Of a stretch of 64,000 bases of DNA, positions 53,818 to 62,343 are shown piece after piece. Source of the DNA: Bog-756 sp963812525 (GTDB lineage: Bacteria > Actinomycetota > Acidimicrobiia > Acidimicrobiales > RAAP-2); NCBI GenBank assembly GCA_963812525.1, contig CAWEVL010000013.1, positions 1-64,000 of the forward strand, in the 5' to 3' direction. How positions within the stretch are numbered: the stretch's first letter is position 1; each line of letters opens with the position of its first letter. The translations under genes and the position numbers were made by a program. The notes below the pieces were generated by a model. The model searched no databases. It had not been told where the DNA came from and saw nothing but the letters and a program-made list of their open reading frames with translations.

Positions 53818-54866
53818 GCCCGGCCCGGCCCCGCCTCCTGTACAACGCCCTGCCGCTGGACGCCCGGGGCGGGGGCGTCAGCACCTACATCCGCGAGCTG
53901 CTCGGGGCCCTCGTGCACGAGGTCGACGCCGACCTGGTAGCCGCAGTCCGTCCCGACGGGCGCCCCGAGCTCCCGGCCGGGGTGACAGCCCTGGTGGCCG
54001 GCGAGTCCCGGGGGGTGGCGCGGGCGATGACCGGGGCCCTCGGGTTCGGCCCGGCCCAGCTGTTCCACGGCCTCGACGTCGACCTGCCCCTGCGGCGGTC
54101 CGCACCCACCGTGTCCACCGTCCACGACCTGGCCATCTTCGATGCGCCCTGGGCCTTCCCCCGGGCCCGGGTGGCCGGCGAGCGGGTGCTGGTCCGTCAC
54201 GCCCTCCGCCGGGCCGACGTCATCGTGTCCGTGTCGGCCTTCACTGCCGAACGGGTCGGGGCCCTGGTGGGACGGTCGTCGCTCGTGGTCCACTCGGCCC
54301 CGGGCCCGGGCATGACGCCGCCCGCCGACGAGGAGGTGGAGCGGGCCCGGTCCCTTTACGGCCTGCCGCCCCGGTTCGTGCTGCACGTCGGAAACATCGA
54401 GCCGCGCAAGGACATCGCCACCCTGGCCGACGCCTGCCGGCGTGTCGGGGTACCCCTGGTGCTGACCGGACACAGCCTGTGGGGCCACCGGGCTCCCGAG
54501 AGGGTGCAGGAGATCGGTCACGTCCCCACCTCGGACCTCCCGGCCCTGTACGGGGCGGCCACCGTGGTCGGCTACGCCTCCCGTTACGAGGGTTTCGGAT
54601 TGCCCCCGGTGGAAGCCATGGCCTGCGGGGCCGCGGTGGTCAGCACCCGGGTGCCGTCGGTGGTCGAGGTGGTGGGGGACGGGGCCGCCACCTTCCGGCC
54701 GGGCGACGTCGAGGGTCTGACCGGGACCCTGCGGGACCTGTTGGGAGACGAGGCCCGTCGCGCCGAGCTGGCCCGCCGGGGCGCCGAGCGGGTGCGCACG
54801 CTGAGCTGGCCGGGGACGGCACGGGGAACGGCGGAGGCCTACCGGTCCCTCGGACTGTCCGTCTGA
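53814..54866 (+). CDS. GT4-family glycosyltransferase (mannosyltransferase-like)
   Basis: A 350-residue transferase: RLLYNALPLDARGGGVSTYI, FHGLDVDLPLRRSAPTVSTV, HDLAIFDAPWAFPRARVAGE, RADVIVSVSAFTAERVGALV, FVLHVGNIEPRKDIATLADA and RYEGFGLPPVEAMACGAAVV. This order fits MtfB/WbaZ-like mannosyl- or rhamnosyltransferases. GTG 53814 overlaps the polymerase stop (GTGA). Confidence 0.88.
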   Translation: MSPARPRLLYNALPLDARGGGVSTYIRELLGALVHEVDADLVAAVRPDGRPELPAGVTALVAGESRGVARAMTGALGFGPAQLFHGLDVDLPLRRSAPTVSTVHDLAIFDAPWAFPRARVAGERVLVRHALRRADVIVSVSAFTAERVGALVGRSSLVVHSAPGPGMTPPADEEVERARSLYGLPPRFVLHVGNIEPRKDIATLADACRRVGVPLVLTGHSLWGHRAPERVQEIGHVPTSDLPALYGAATVVGYASRYEGFGLPPVEAMACGAAVVSTRVPSVVEVVGDGAATFRPGDVEGLTGTLRDLLGDEARRAELARRGAERVRTLSWPGTARGTAEAYRSLGLSV

Positions 54867-54941
54867 CGCCTTCCCACCCGGATCCTGGGAAGACCCGACG
54901 AGGGGGCTTCAGGCCCGGTCCCGGCGTGCCGATACCGGTGG

Positions 54942-55418
54942 GTGTTGTCAGTGCGGAGCATGGGGTGGCGGAGGGCCGGACCGCGACCGCCGGTGGCGGC
55001 GGTCACCGCCTCTGACCTGTTGGCCCGCCCCGCACCGGTCGGTGCCCCCTCGGCGGCCGACGGCGAGGCGGCCATCCCGGCCGGGCTGCTGGCCGATCTG
55101 CACCACCCGCGACTGATCATCACCGACGACTACGTCGGACCCGACCGCCGGACGCTGGACCGACGGGAGCTCCGTGCCCAACGACGGGAGGAACGCCGGT
55201 ACCGGGCGTGGCGCCCGGGACCGGACCTCTCCGCCGGCCGGGCCCCGGGGACCCAGGTCGGCACCCTGCGCCCCCGTCATCTCTGGGCGGCCGTGGCCCT
55301 CACCGTCATCACCGTGGCCCCGGTCACCCTGGTGGCCTCCCACCTGGCCGGACCGAACGCACCCACGCCGGTGCCCCACGCCCCCCAGCCGCCGGGTCAC
55401 CGTCCGACCCCTCGCTGA
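54942..55418 (+). CDS. Short paralogue of the following gene: GPDRR-motif membrane protein
   Basis: A 158-residue protein: cytoplasmic part with LLADLHHPRLIITDDYVGPD followed by RRTLDRRELRAQRREERR, one membrane span (HLWAAVALTVITVAPVTLVA) and a 20-residue Pro/His tail, then a stop. The next gene has the same opening, LLTDLDDPSLVLSDAYIGPD followed by RRT, and the same membrane span placement but a long extracellular domain. This copy therefore looks like a duplicate that lost or never had the outer domain. Start codon is uncertain (GTG 54942, GTG 54951 or ATG 54960). Confidence 0.6.
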   Translation: MLSVRSMGWRRAGPRPPVAAVTASDLLARPAPVGAPSAADGEAAIPAGLLADLHHPRLIITDDYVGPDRRTLDRRELRAQRREERRYRAWRPGPDLSAGRAPGTQVGTLRPRHLWAAVALTVITVAPVTLVASHLAGPNAPTPVPHAPQPPGHRPTPR

Positions 55419-55525
55419 CCGGCCGGCCGGCCCCTCCGCGGATCACGCCCCGGCCGCCACGCCAGGCACGATCCGAGCATGGGGCGGCGCTTCAGGTCCG
55501 TCCCGAATCTGCCGATCAACACGGC

Positions 55526-56584
55526 ATGGCGTCGATCGTGACGGAAGAGACTTCCGCCCCCGGAACCCTCGCGGATGCGGCGCGCCATCGTGCCTGGCCC
55601 GAGGCCGTCCCGGTGCCGGGGGCCGCGGCCCCCGAGACGGCCCTCCCGTCCGAGCTGCTCACCGATCTCGACGATCCCTCGCTCGTCCTGTCCGATGCCT
55701 ACATCGGACCCGACCGACGGACCGACGGCCTCTGGGCGGGCCTCCGACGGGCCACGTTCTCCCAACGCCGCTCCCTGCTCCGTCTGGAAGCTGCGGTGGC
55801 GGCCCTGGTGACCATCGTGGTGGTGGCCTCGGTGCTGCTGGTCGGCTCCGGGTCACCGACCCGCGCCTCGGCGACGTCGGTCGACCACCCCACCGGGCGG
55901 CACGGCGCCCGGGCCACGACACCGGCGCCCACCGTGCCGGCCACGACGCCGGTCCCGGCCACGACGCCCCCGACCACGGCCCCCGCCACCACCGACCCGG
56001 CCGCGGCCGCATCCTCGGCCCCACCGGCTCCAGTCACCACCACACCGGCGCCGGCCACGGCCACCGCACCGCCGGCCACCGCGCCCCCGGCGGCGCCGGC
56101 GTCGTTGACGCCGGACCAGCTGGGAGCGCAGGCCCTGGCCCTGGTCCGCTACCCGTGGCAGAGCATTCCCGGCTACTCCATCCAGTTCCAGCCCATCACC
56201 GCCGCACCCTCCCCGACCTTCTACGGCAACACCACCTTCACCTGGGGCCACAGCGGGGGCACGTCGGTGCTGTACGTCTACCCGGGTGAGACCGTTGAGC
56301 GCCTGGCCGGCATCACCGCATTCGAGATCGCCCACGAGGTCGATGCCGCCGCCGTCCAGCCCCAGGGCGGGGAGGCCCAGATCGAGAACATCCTGGGCAT
56401 CCACCCGGCCAGCTGGGCCCCCACGTGCGACTGCGCCGAGCAGGGCTACCTCTCCGGCTGGTACGCCGCGGCGTTCTCCGACTACTGGTCCCCCGGTGTG
56501 GGGAACTGGAGCCCTCTGGCGCCGATGCCCACCGGGGCCACCTTGACCGCCGTCGAACCCTGGCTGAACCCGACCCTCCCTTGA
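55526..56584 (+). CDS. Membrane-anchored protein with Thr/Pro stalk and extracellular domain
   Basis: A 352-residue protein: cytoplasmic head with ELLTDLDDPSLVLSDAYIGP then DRRT, one membrane span (AAVAALVTIVVVASVLLVGS), a stalk of about 70 residues of Ala/Pro/Thr (likely wall-spanning, glycosylatable), and a C-terminal domain of about 160 residues with YPWQSIPGYSIQFQPI, YVYPGETVERLAGITAFEIA and HEVDAA. The FEIAHEVDAA segment recalls a metallopeptidase helix but lacks the second His, so enzymatic function is doubtful. Two Cys (APTCDCAEQG) may form a disulfide. Placed among glycosyltransferases; a role in polysaccharide attachment is speculative. Confidence 0.7.
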   Translation: MASIVTEETSAPGTLADAARHRAWPEAVPVPGAAAPETALPSELLTDLDDPSLVLSDAYIGPDRRTDGLWAGLRRATFSQRRSLLRLEAAVAALVTIVVVASVLLVGSGSPTRASATSVDHPTGRHGARATTPAPTVPATTPVPATTPPTTAPATTDPAAAASSAPPAPVTTTPAPATATAPPATAPPAAPASLTPDQLGAQALALVRYPWQSIPGYSIQFQPITAAPSPTFYGNTTFTWGHSGGTSVLYVYPGETVERLAGITAFEIAHEVDAAAVQPQGGEAQIENILGIHPASWAPTCDCAEQGYLSGWYAAAFSDYWSPGVGNWSPLAPMPTGATLTAVEPWLNPTLP

Positions 56585-56681
56585 GTCCATCCATGCATCC
56601 ACTCCTGCCCACCGAGCCCTCTCCGCCCGCCAGGGTGACCGGTGGACCCGACGCGGCGACAGCGGGATCGGACCGTCGGTC

Positions 56682-57927
56682 ATGACCCGGGTGGCCCTCC
56701 TTCCCAGCGCCTATCCTCCGGCCGTCGGCGGCGTGGAGGAGCTGACCCGCCACCTGGCCCTGGCCCTGGTCGACGCGGGCGACGAGGTCGAGGTGTGGAC
56801 CCTGCACGGGGACGACGCCGCACCCGAGACCGTCGAGGTCCGGGACGGCCTCGTCGTTCGTCGGTTCCCGATGCCCCTACCCGCCACCAAGTGGTCGTCG
56901 CTCCGCCGCACGGCCGGCATCGGGCCCCGCACCCTGTTCTCGATGCGGAACGCCGTCGACGCCTTCCGACCCGACGTCCTCCACGTGATGTGCTTCGGCC
57001 CCAACGGTGCCTATGCCACCGCTCTGGCCCGGCTCACACGGCTCCCCCTGGTGGTCACCCTCCAGGGGGAGACGGTCATGGACGACGCCGACATCTTCGA
57101 GACGTCCCGCGTGCTCCGGTCCTCCCTGCGCCGCGGCCTGCGTGCGGCAGCCGCGGTGACCGGATGCTCGGCGTTCACGTTGGCCGACGCCGAGCAGCGG
57201 TTCGGGTTGGAGCCGGGCCGGGGCCTGGTCGTGGCCAACGGTGTCGACGTGGCCGGTGCCCATCCCGGGACGGGTGCACCGGCGGCGGACCGGCCCGATC
57301 ACGACCAGCCGTTCGACGCGTCCCGACCGTCGCTACGTACTCGCCCTCGGCCGGGTGGTGGAGAAGAAGGGATTCGACCTGCTGCTGGCGGCCTATGCCG
57401 CCACCGGCCGGGCGCGACAGACCGTCGACCTGGTGATCGGTGGCGCCGGTGCGGCCCTCGACGGGCTGCGGTCGACGGCCGCGGACCTCGGCGTGGCTGA
57501 CCGGGTGCACTTCCCGGGCCGACTGAGTCGCCGGCAGGTGGCCGAGGCCATGGCCGGGTCCGACCTGTTCGTCATGCCCAGCCGGCTCGAACCGTTCGGG
57601 ATCGTCGTCCTCGAGGGGTGGCGCGCCGGGGTGGCCGTCGTGGCCACCACCCACGGCGGACCCCCGGAGTTCGTGCACGACGGACGGGACGGCGTCCTGG
57701 TCGACCCGTTCGACACCACCGCCTTTGCCGCCGTGCTCGAGCAGATGGTGACGGACGACGACCACCGCCGGTCGGTGGCCGCCGCCGGCCGGGCCCGGGT
57801 GGCCGCGTTCGCCTGGCCGGTCGTCGCCGAGCGCTACCGGTCCGTGTACGCCTCGGTGGTCGACGGCGACGTCCCCCGTCCGCCGGAGACCGAGCTCAGC
57901 CGGCCCCAGGGTGAGTCGGTCCCATGA
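56682..57927 (+). CDS. GT4-family glycosyltransferase, frameshifted
   Basis: About 415 residues when repaired. From ATG 56682 the first frame gives TRVALLPSAYPPAVGGVEEL, FRPDVLHVMCFGPNGAYATA, LVVTLQGETVMDDADIFE and GLVVANGVDVAGAHPG. Near 57318-57328 one base too many shifts the frame. The second frame then reads RRYVLALGRVVEKKGFDLLL, LVIGGAGAALDGLRSTAADL and SRLEPFGIVVLEGWRAGVAV (E-x7-E). All GT4 parts are thus present, but in two frames. The 3' end overlaps the AcpS-like gene's ATG. Confidence 0.83.
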
Positions 57928-58553
57928 GTGCCCGGACCCCGGTCATGACCACCGAGTCCCGGGCTCGGATCGTCGAGTCGCTCCGGTCGGAGACCACGCG
58001 CCGGTTCGCCCCGACCGTCCCGACCGACGCCCGTCGGCACCGGGCTCCCGACGGGGACGCCGACTCCGGGTCACTCCGCGTCGGCATCGACCTGGTGGTG
58101 GTGGCCGAGGTGGCCGAGTCGGTGGGCCGCTTGGGCCGCCGCTACCTCTACCGGGTCTTCACGCCCCATGAGCGGGCCTGCGCCCGGGTGGGTGCCGATC
58201 GATCGCGTGGCACCCGGCGGCCACCCGGAGCGGGAGGCAACGACATCGCCGGCTACTCGATGGAGTCGCTGGCGGCACGGTTCGCCGCCAAGGAGGCGGC
58301 GGTCAAGGTACTGCGTCCGGTGGCGGCCCGACCGGAGTGGCGCAGCATCGAGGTGCGTCGGGTCGAAGGGGGCTGGTGCGAGCTACGGCTCACCGGCCTG
58401 GCCGCCGACCTGGCCGCCGAGGCGGGCATCACGACCCTGGCCGTCAGTGTGACGCACGAACCGATGATGGCGGCCGCATGTGTCGTCGGAACCAGAAGGG
58501 GCGGTGCCCCGGCCTGGCGCCGGACGTCGCCCCCTGACCGGAGAGGGAAGTAG
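57924..58553 (+). CDS. AcpS-like 4'-phosphopantetheinyl transferase
   Basis: A 209-residue protein that should load the phosphopantetheine arm of coenzyme A onto a carrier protein. The AcpS motifs are RVGIDLVVVAEV (metal Asp56) and SLAARFAAKEAAVKVL (Glu124 and Lys). About 50 extra residues precede the domain and a loop of about 20 residues is inserted before the second motif, so it is longer than AcpS (about 120). ATG 57924 overlaps the glycosyltransferase stop, and the acyl carrier protein follows after 2 nt. The pairing indicates a carrier dedicated to this cluster rather than fatty acid synthesis. Confidence 0.82.
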   Translation: MSARTPVMTTESRARIVESLRSETTRRFAPTVPTDARRHRAPDGDADSGSLRVGIDLVVVAEVAESVGRLGRRYLYRVFTPHERACARVGADRSRGTRRPPGAGGNDIAGYSMESLAARFAAKEAAVKVLRPVAARPEWRSIEVRRVEGGWCELRLTGLAADLAAEAGITTLAVSVTHEPMMAAACVVGTRRGGAPAWRRTSPPDRRGK

Positions 58554-58555
58554 CC

Positions 58556-58795
58556 ATGGACGAGACCATTCGAGAGGTGCTCACCGAGCACGGCCGCCTG
58601 GCCGTGGACGCGAGCTCGATCGACGAGAACGACGATCTCTTCGCCGCGGGGATGACCTCCCACGCCAGCGTGAACGTGATGCTGGCCCTGGAGGATGCGT
58701 TCGACATCGAGTTCTCCGAGACGATGCTGCGGAAGTCCACGTTCGAGTCGATCGCCGCCATCCGGGCCGGCGTTGCCGAGATGCAGGACGCGTGA
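58556..58795 (+). CDS. Acyl carrier protein-like
   Basis: A 79-residue protein with the four-helix ACP pattern: TIREVLTEHGRLAVD, DENDDLFAAGMTSHASVNVM, ALEDAFDIEFSETML and FESIAAIRAGVAEM. The phosphopantetheine site is Ser35 in GMTSHAS, where most ACPs have GxDSL; the Asp is replaced by Thr and the Leu by His. ATG 58556 follows GAGAGGGAAG. It sits directly behind its likely transferase gene, inside a polysaccharide cluster; it could carry an acyl group that decorates the polymer. Confidence 0.85.
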   Translation: MDETIREVLTEHGRLAVDASSIDENDDLFAAGMTSHASVNVMLALEDAFDIEFSETMLRKSTFESIAAIRAGVAEMQDA

Positions 58796-58802
58796 GGCGG
58801 TC

Positions 58803-58925
58803 GTGACCAGCCTGATCCACGAGCCGACGACCCTCTCCGACTCCACTGACGTGGTGGCCATGATGACGCGCATCGCCGATCAGGTGGCGGCGCCGGCCGC
58901 GCTGGTCGACCGCTATGGAACCTGA
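58803..58925 (+). pseudogene. N-terminal remnant, probably of an acyl-CoA dehydrogenase
   Basis: A 40-codon frame from GTG 58803 (MTRIADQVAAPAALVDRYGT at its end) resembles the first helix of acyl-CoA dehydrogenases, where a 'AADTVLAPAA..VDRTG' stretch is usual. It stops immediately after. An acyl-CoA dehydrogenase next to AcpS and ACP would make sense as an acyl-ACP-modifying enzyme, but only the first tenth remains. The match is short, so the call is tentative. Confidence 0.4.
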
Positions 58926-59442
58926 TACCGACCTCGTGGGTCAGGTGGACGTCGAGGTGTACTCCGCCGACCACCCAATCGACCAGGCGTCGGGTGCGGC
59001 CAAGGTGCCGGCCCGGGGCGGGTTCCGACTGGCCGCCGAGGACCTGTTCGGCGGTTCCGCGATCTGACCTACGCCTACCGGTTCGGCCCCCGGACCACCG
59101 AGGTGGTCGTGGCCCGCCTGGTGGGGGAGGACGGCGCGACACTGGCCGCCGCCACCTTCCTGCCCGACGGCCCGAGACGCCCGGTGCAGGCCCGAAGTGG
59201 GGCTTCAGGCCACCCTGCATCATGTCGATGAAGAGGCATGGTCCCTGTCGGTCTCGACCCGTCGATTCGCCCAGTTCGTCTCGGTCGACATCCCTGGGTT
59301 CCGAGCGGACGACTCGTGGTTCCACCTGGAGCCCGGGGGGACCGCGGTGCTCGGCCTGACCCGGGTGGGCTCGGGCAGCGGTCAGCCCAAAGGCCAGGTC
59401 AGAGCCCTCAGTTCGGAGGAGGTGGTCCGGGTCACGCCCTAG
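58915..59442 (+). pseudogene. C-terminal remnant of a GH2/beta-mannosidase-like glycoside hydrolase
   Basis: Reading over three frames: DLVGQVDVEVYSADHPIDQA and SGAAKVPARGGFRLAAEDLF up to about 59060, then DLTYAYRFGPRTTEVVVARL and VGEDGATLAAATFLPDGP to about 59175, then GLQATLHHVDEEAWSLSV, STRRFAQFVSVDIPGF and DDSWFHLEPGGTAV to the stop at 59440-59442. This is the Ig-like C-terminal end of GH2 mannosidase-type enzymes; the catalytic barrel is missing. A lost T near 59060 and another shift near 59180 break the frame. It follows directly on the dehydrogenase remnant, implying a deletion or misjoin between the two. Confidence 0.65.
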
Positions 59443-59529
59443 GGCAACCGGCGTCCCACCGAAGGGCGGACCGTCGGGTTCGACCGGTCCCCGGCGGATC
59501 CATGGCGTCGGCGGGGGGGCGGGTCCGCC

Positions 59530-61203
59530 GTGGCTGACGGCTCCGACCCGCTGCTCGGCGAGAAGGGCGGGAACGGCGACACCGGCGCGCCGGGCGCCAA
59601 TGGCACCAACGGGGCCAACGGCACCAACGGCACCAACGGCGCGACGGACCATCCGCTGACCACCGGCTCAGGCAGGGGCAGGCCGGCGGGCATGGCGATT
59701 CTCGATCCCGAACTCCATCTGCCACTCCAGGAGGTGGAGGGACCCAGCGCGCCCGTGCGCGGGACGGCGGTGGAGGCGGGCCCCGGTGGCGACATCGCGG
59801 CCCGGGTCCGCAGGCACACGCTCCGTCGCCTGATGCTGGCCGATGTCATCGGACTGGCCTGCGCCGCCTACCTCGGCCCCCTGCTCCTGTCGGTCCTCGC
59901 CCATGGTCCGGACCTGCCGGCGGGCCGCAGCTCTCGGATCTACGTGATCGACCTGGCCATGATCCCGGTGTTCGTCACCGTCTTCGCCCTCTACGGCCTG
60001 TACCGGGGGACGACCCGTCGCATCTCGACCAGCGTGTTCTCGGATCTCCGCAATATCGTGCACGCCCTGATGATCAGTGGGCTCGTCTACGCCGCCGTGG
60101 CCTACTCGGCCCTGCGGGCGTTGAGCCTGGAGGCGGATCAGGTCACCGCGGGAAGGATCGTCGCCATGTGCGCCGTGGCGGTGGTCACGGTGCCGCTGGC
60201 CCGGGGGGTGTCGTTCGGCCTGCTCGGTCGGGCTTCCGACGGATCGGTACCGGTGATCGTGGTGGGCACGGGCAAGCTGGCCCAGACCGTGGCCAGCCAC
60301 CTGCGGGCCCATTCGACGGTGCAGTTCGTGGGCTTCGTCGACGACAACCCGCTCGGCTCCGGCGACGTGATCGGCGAGCTCGACGAGCTGCCCGAGCTGT
60401 GCCGCAAATTCCGGGTGGCCCGGGTGGTGGTCTGCTTCTCGCGGACCCATCCCGAGCGGACCACCGAGATGCTCAAGACCCTGAGCGGCCAGGTGGGGGT
60501 GTCCATCGTCCCGCGGTACTACGAGCTGATCACCGGCCGTTCCCATGTCGAGGACCTCTCGGGTCTTCCCATGCTGGACATCGCACCGGCATCGCTCAGT
60601 GCCGGGTCCCGGTTCCTCAAGCGCACCTTCGACATCGCGGTGTCCTCACTGGTGCTGCTGCTGGTGTCCCCGGCCATCGCCGTGGTGGCGGCCCTGATCA
60701 AAGCCACCAGCGCCGGCCCGGTCTTCTTCCGGCAGGTCCGCACGGGTCGGGACGAGCAGCCGTTCTCGATGATGAAGTTCCGCACCATGTACCACGACGC
60801 CGAGTCCCGCCGTCACGAACTCGAGCACCTCAACGAGATGGACGGTCCGCTGTTCAAGGTCAGCGACGACCCCCGGGTGACCCGGGTCGGCCGCTTCCTG
60901 CGGAAGACCAGCCTCGATGAGATCCCCCAGCTGTGCAATGTGTGGAAGGGGGACATGTCCCTGGTCGGTCCCCGTCCCTTCGTGGTGGCCGAGGCCATGA
61001 GCATCGAAGGCTGGGCCCGCAAGCGCTTCGAGGCCCGGCCGGGCATGACCGGCCTGTGGCAGGTGTCGGGTCGCAACGAGCTCTCCCACCTCGAACTGTG
61101 CCGCCTCGACTACCTCTACGTGGCGTCGTGGTCCTTCTGGTGGGACATGCAGATCCTGTGGCAGACCCCGGCCACGGTGATCCGGGGACGCGGCGCTTCC
61201 TGA
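59530..61203 (+). CDS. Polyprenyl-phosphate sugar-1-phosphate transferase (initiating EPS transferase)
   Basis: A 557-residue membrane enzyme that starts repeat-unit assembly by moving a sugar phosphate onto the lipid carrier. An N-terminal tail of about 95 residues includes collagen-like Gly-x-Asn/Thr triplets (residues 19-39). Then come four membrane spans (LMLADVIGLACAAYLGPLLL, IDLAMIPVFVTVFALYGLY, others), a CoA-binding-like Rossmann domain (PVIVVGTGKLAQTVASHL) and the bacterial sugar transferase domain: FLKRTFDIAVSSLVLLLVSP, QPFSMMKFRTMYHDAE, RKTSLDEIPQLCNVWKGDMS, LVGPRPFVVAEAM and ARPGMTGLWQVSGRNEL. GTG start without clear ribosome site. Confidence 0.92.
   Translation: MADGSDPLLGEKGGNGDTGAPGANGTNGANGTNGTNGATDHPLTTGSGRGRPAGMAILDPELHLPLQEVEGPSAPVRGTAVEAGPGGDIAARVRRHTLRRLMLADVIGLACAAYLGPLLLSVLAHGPDLPAGRSSRIYVIDLAMIPVFVTVFALYGLYRGTTRRISTSVFSDLRNIVHALMISGLVYAAVAYSALRALSLEADQVTAGRIVAMCAVAVVTVPLARGVSFGLLGRASDGSVPVIVVGTGKLAQTVASHLRAHSTVQFVGFVDDNPLGSGDVIGELDELPELCRKFRVARVVVCFSRTHPERTTEMLKTLSGQVGVSIVPRYYELITGRSHVEDLSGLPMLDIAPASLSAGSRFLKRTFDIAVSSLVLLLVSPAIAVVAALIKATSAGPVFFRQVRTGRDEQPFSMMKFRTMYHDAESRRHELEHLNEMDGPLFKVSDDPRVTRVGRFLRKTSLDEIPQLCNVWKGDMSLVGPRPFVVAEAMSIEGWARKRFEARPGMTGLWQVSGRNELSHLELCRLDYLYVASWSFWWDMQILWQTPATVIRGRGAS
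59584..59646 (+). repeat. 9-bp period coding repeat (Gly-x-Asn/Thr triplets)
   Basis: Seven consecutive 9-bp units of the type GGC-RCC-AAC encode GAP/GAN/GTN triplets in the N-terminal tail of the sugar transferase. Such short-period tracts vary in copy number by slippage. Confidence 0.8.
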
Positions 61204-61242
61204 CCCGGCCACCCACGGGAGCCACCCCGGAGGCCCTTCCGC

Positions 61243-62343
61243 TCATGGCGCGTTGCGCTCCTCGGCCACCACCTCGCCGATCCTCCGGACGAACCGGGCG
61301 ACCGAGAACCGCTCGGCGTGGGACCGGAGCACGTCCTCGCTCCACCGGGTCCCGGACAGCTCGGTGATGGCCTCGGCGACGAGCGAGGGCTCGGGCCGGT
61401 CCATGAACACCCCGGTGACCCCCTCCACCATGGTGTCCAGGAAGCCACCCCAGCGGAGGGCGGCGGTGGGCTTGCCGAAGCCGGCCGCTTCCACCGGGGT
61501 GAGCCCGAAGTCCTCGTGCGACGCCGCCACCAGACCGGCACAGGACCGGTAGAGCCAACGGAGCGAGGGGTCGTCGACCCCGCCCAGGACGGAGACGTTG
61601 GGTGGGGCCGCGGCCCGGAGGGCGCCGGCCATCGGTCCCGACCCCACCACCACCAGCCGCTGGTCGGGTAGGCGCCGGAAGGCCTCGATGACCACATCCA
61701 CGTTCTTGTAGGGCAGCAGCCTCGACACGCACAGGTAGAACCCGGCCACCAGGCCTTCCACCTCGGTGGCCGACCCGTCCGGGTCGACCTCGACCGGCGG
61801 GGGCACCACCTCGGCGTCGATCCCGTAGAGGTCGCTGACCCGCTGGCGGACCGCCGAGGAGTTGACCAGGTAGCGGTCGGCGCTGGCCGCCGCTCTCCGG
61901 TCCCACGAGCGCAGGGGAGGCCCGAGCACCGACAGCACGGCCTTCGGGCCGGCGGAGGAGCCGTCCAGGTAGCGCTGGGCCTGATAGAGCCAACGGGCCG
62001 GCGTGTGGCAGTAGACCACCTTCCGACCGGTGACGTGCGCCCCGTGGGCCCATCCGCTCGTGGAGCAGATGGCCACCTCGGCGTCGACGGTGAGTCGGGA
62101 GAAGGCCGGGGCCAGGAGGGGGAGGGCGAGGCGGTGGCGGGTCCGGAGGGCACCGACCCGGTTGAGGGGAAGGGTGCGGATGTCCAGTCCGGTGAAGTCG
62201 GGGAACGTGCCCTCGGGGTCGTAGAACGAGGTATGGATCGGTGCCCCGGGATAGGCCGACGCCAGGGTCAGCACCACCCGCTCGGCGCCGCCCCGTTGGG
62301 TCAGGTAGTCGTGGACCAGCGCCACCGGGTCGAGGGCGGTCAC
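61243..62343 (-). CDS. GT4-family glycosyltransferase
   Basis: A 366-residue transferase: VALVHDYLTQRGGAERVVLT, APIHTSFYDPEGTFPDF, VVYCHTPARWLYQAQRYLDG, AEVVPPPVEVDPDG, FYLCVSRLLPYKNVDVVIEA and SHEDFGLTPVEAAGFGKPTA. This N-terminus is typical of GT4 enzymes of polysaccharide clusters (WbaZ/mannosyltransferase group). ATG 62343 overlaps the stop of the NTF2-like gene (ATGA). Convergent with the sugar transferase, 39-bp gap. Confidence 0.88.
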   Translation of the reverse strand: MTALDPVALVHDYLTQRGGAERVVLTLASAYPGAPIHTSFYDPEGTFPDFTGLDIRTLPLNRVGALRTRHRLALPLLAPAFSRLTVDAEVAICSTSGWAHGAHVTGRKVVYCHTPARWLYQAQRYLDGSSAGPKAVLSVLGPPLRSWDRRAAASADRYLVNSSAVRQRVSDLYGIDAEVVPPPVEVDPDGSATEVEGLVAGFYLCVSRLLPYKNVDVVIEAFRRLPDQRLVVVGSGPMAGALRAAAPPNVSVLGGVDDPSLRWLYRSCAGLVAASHEDFGLTPVEAAGFGKPTAALRWGGFLDTMVEGVTGVFMDRPEPSLVAEAITELSGTRWSEDVLRSHAERFSVARFVRRIGEVVAEERNAP

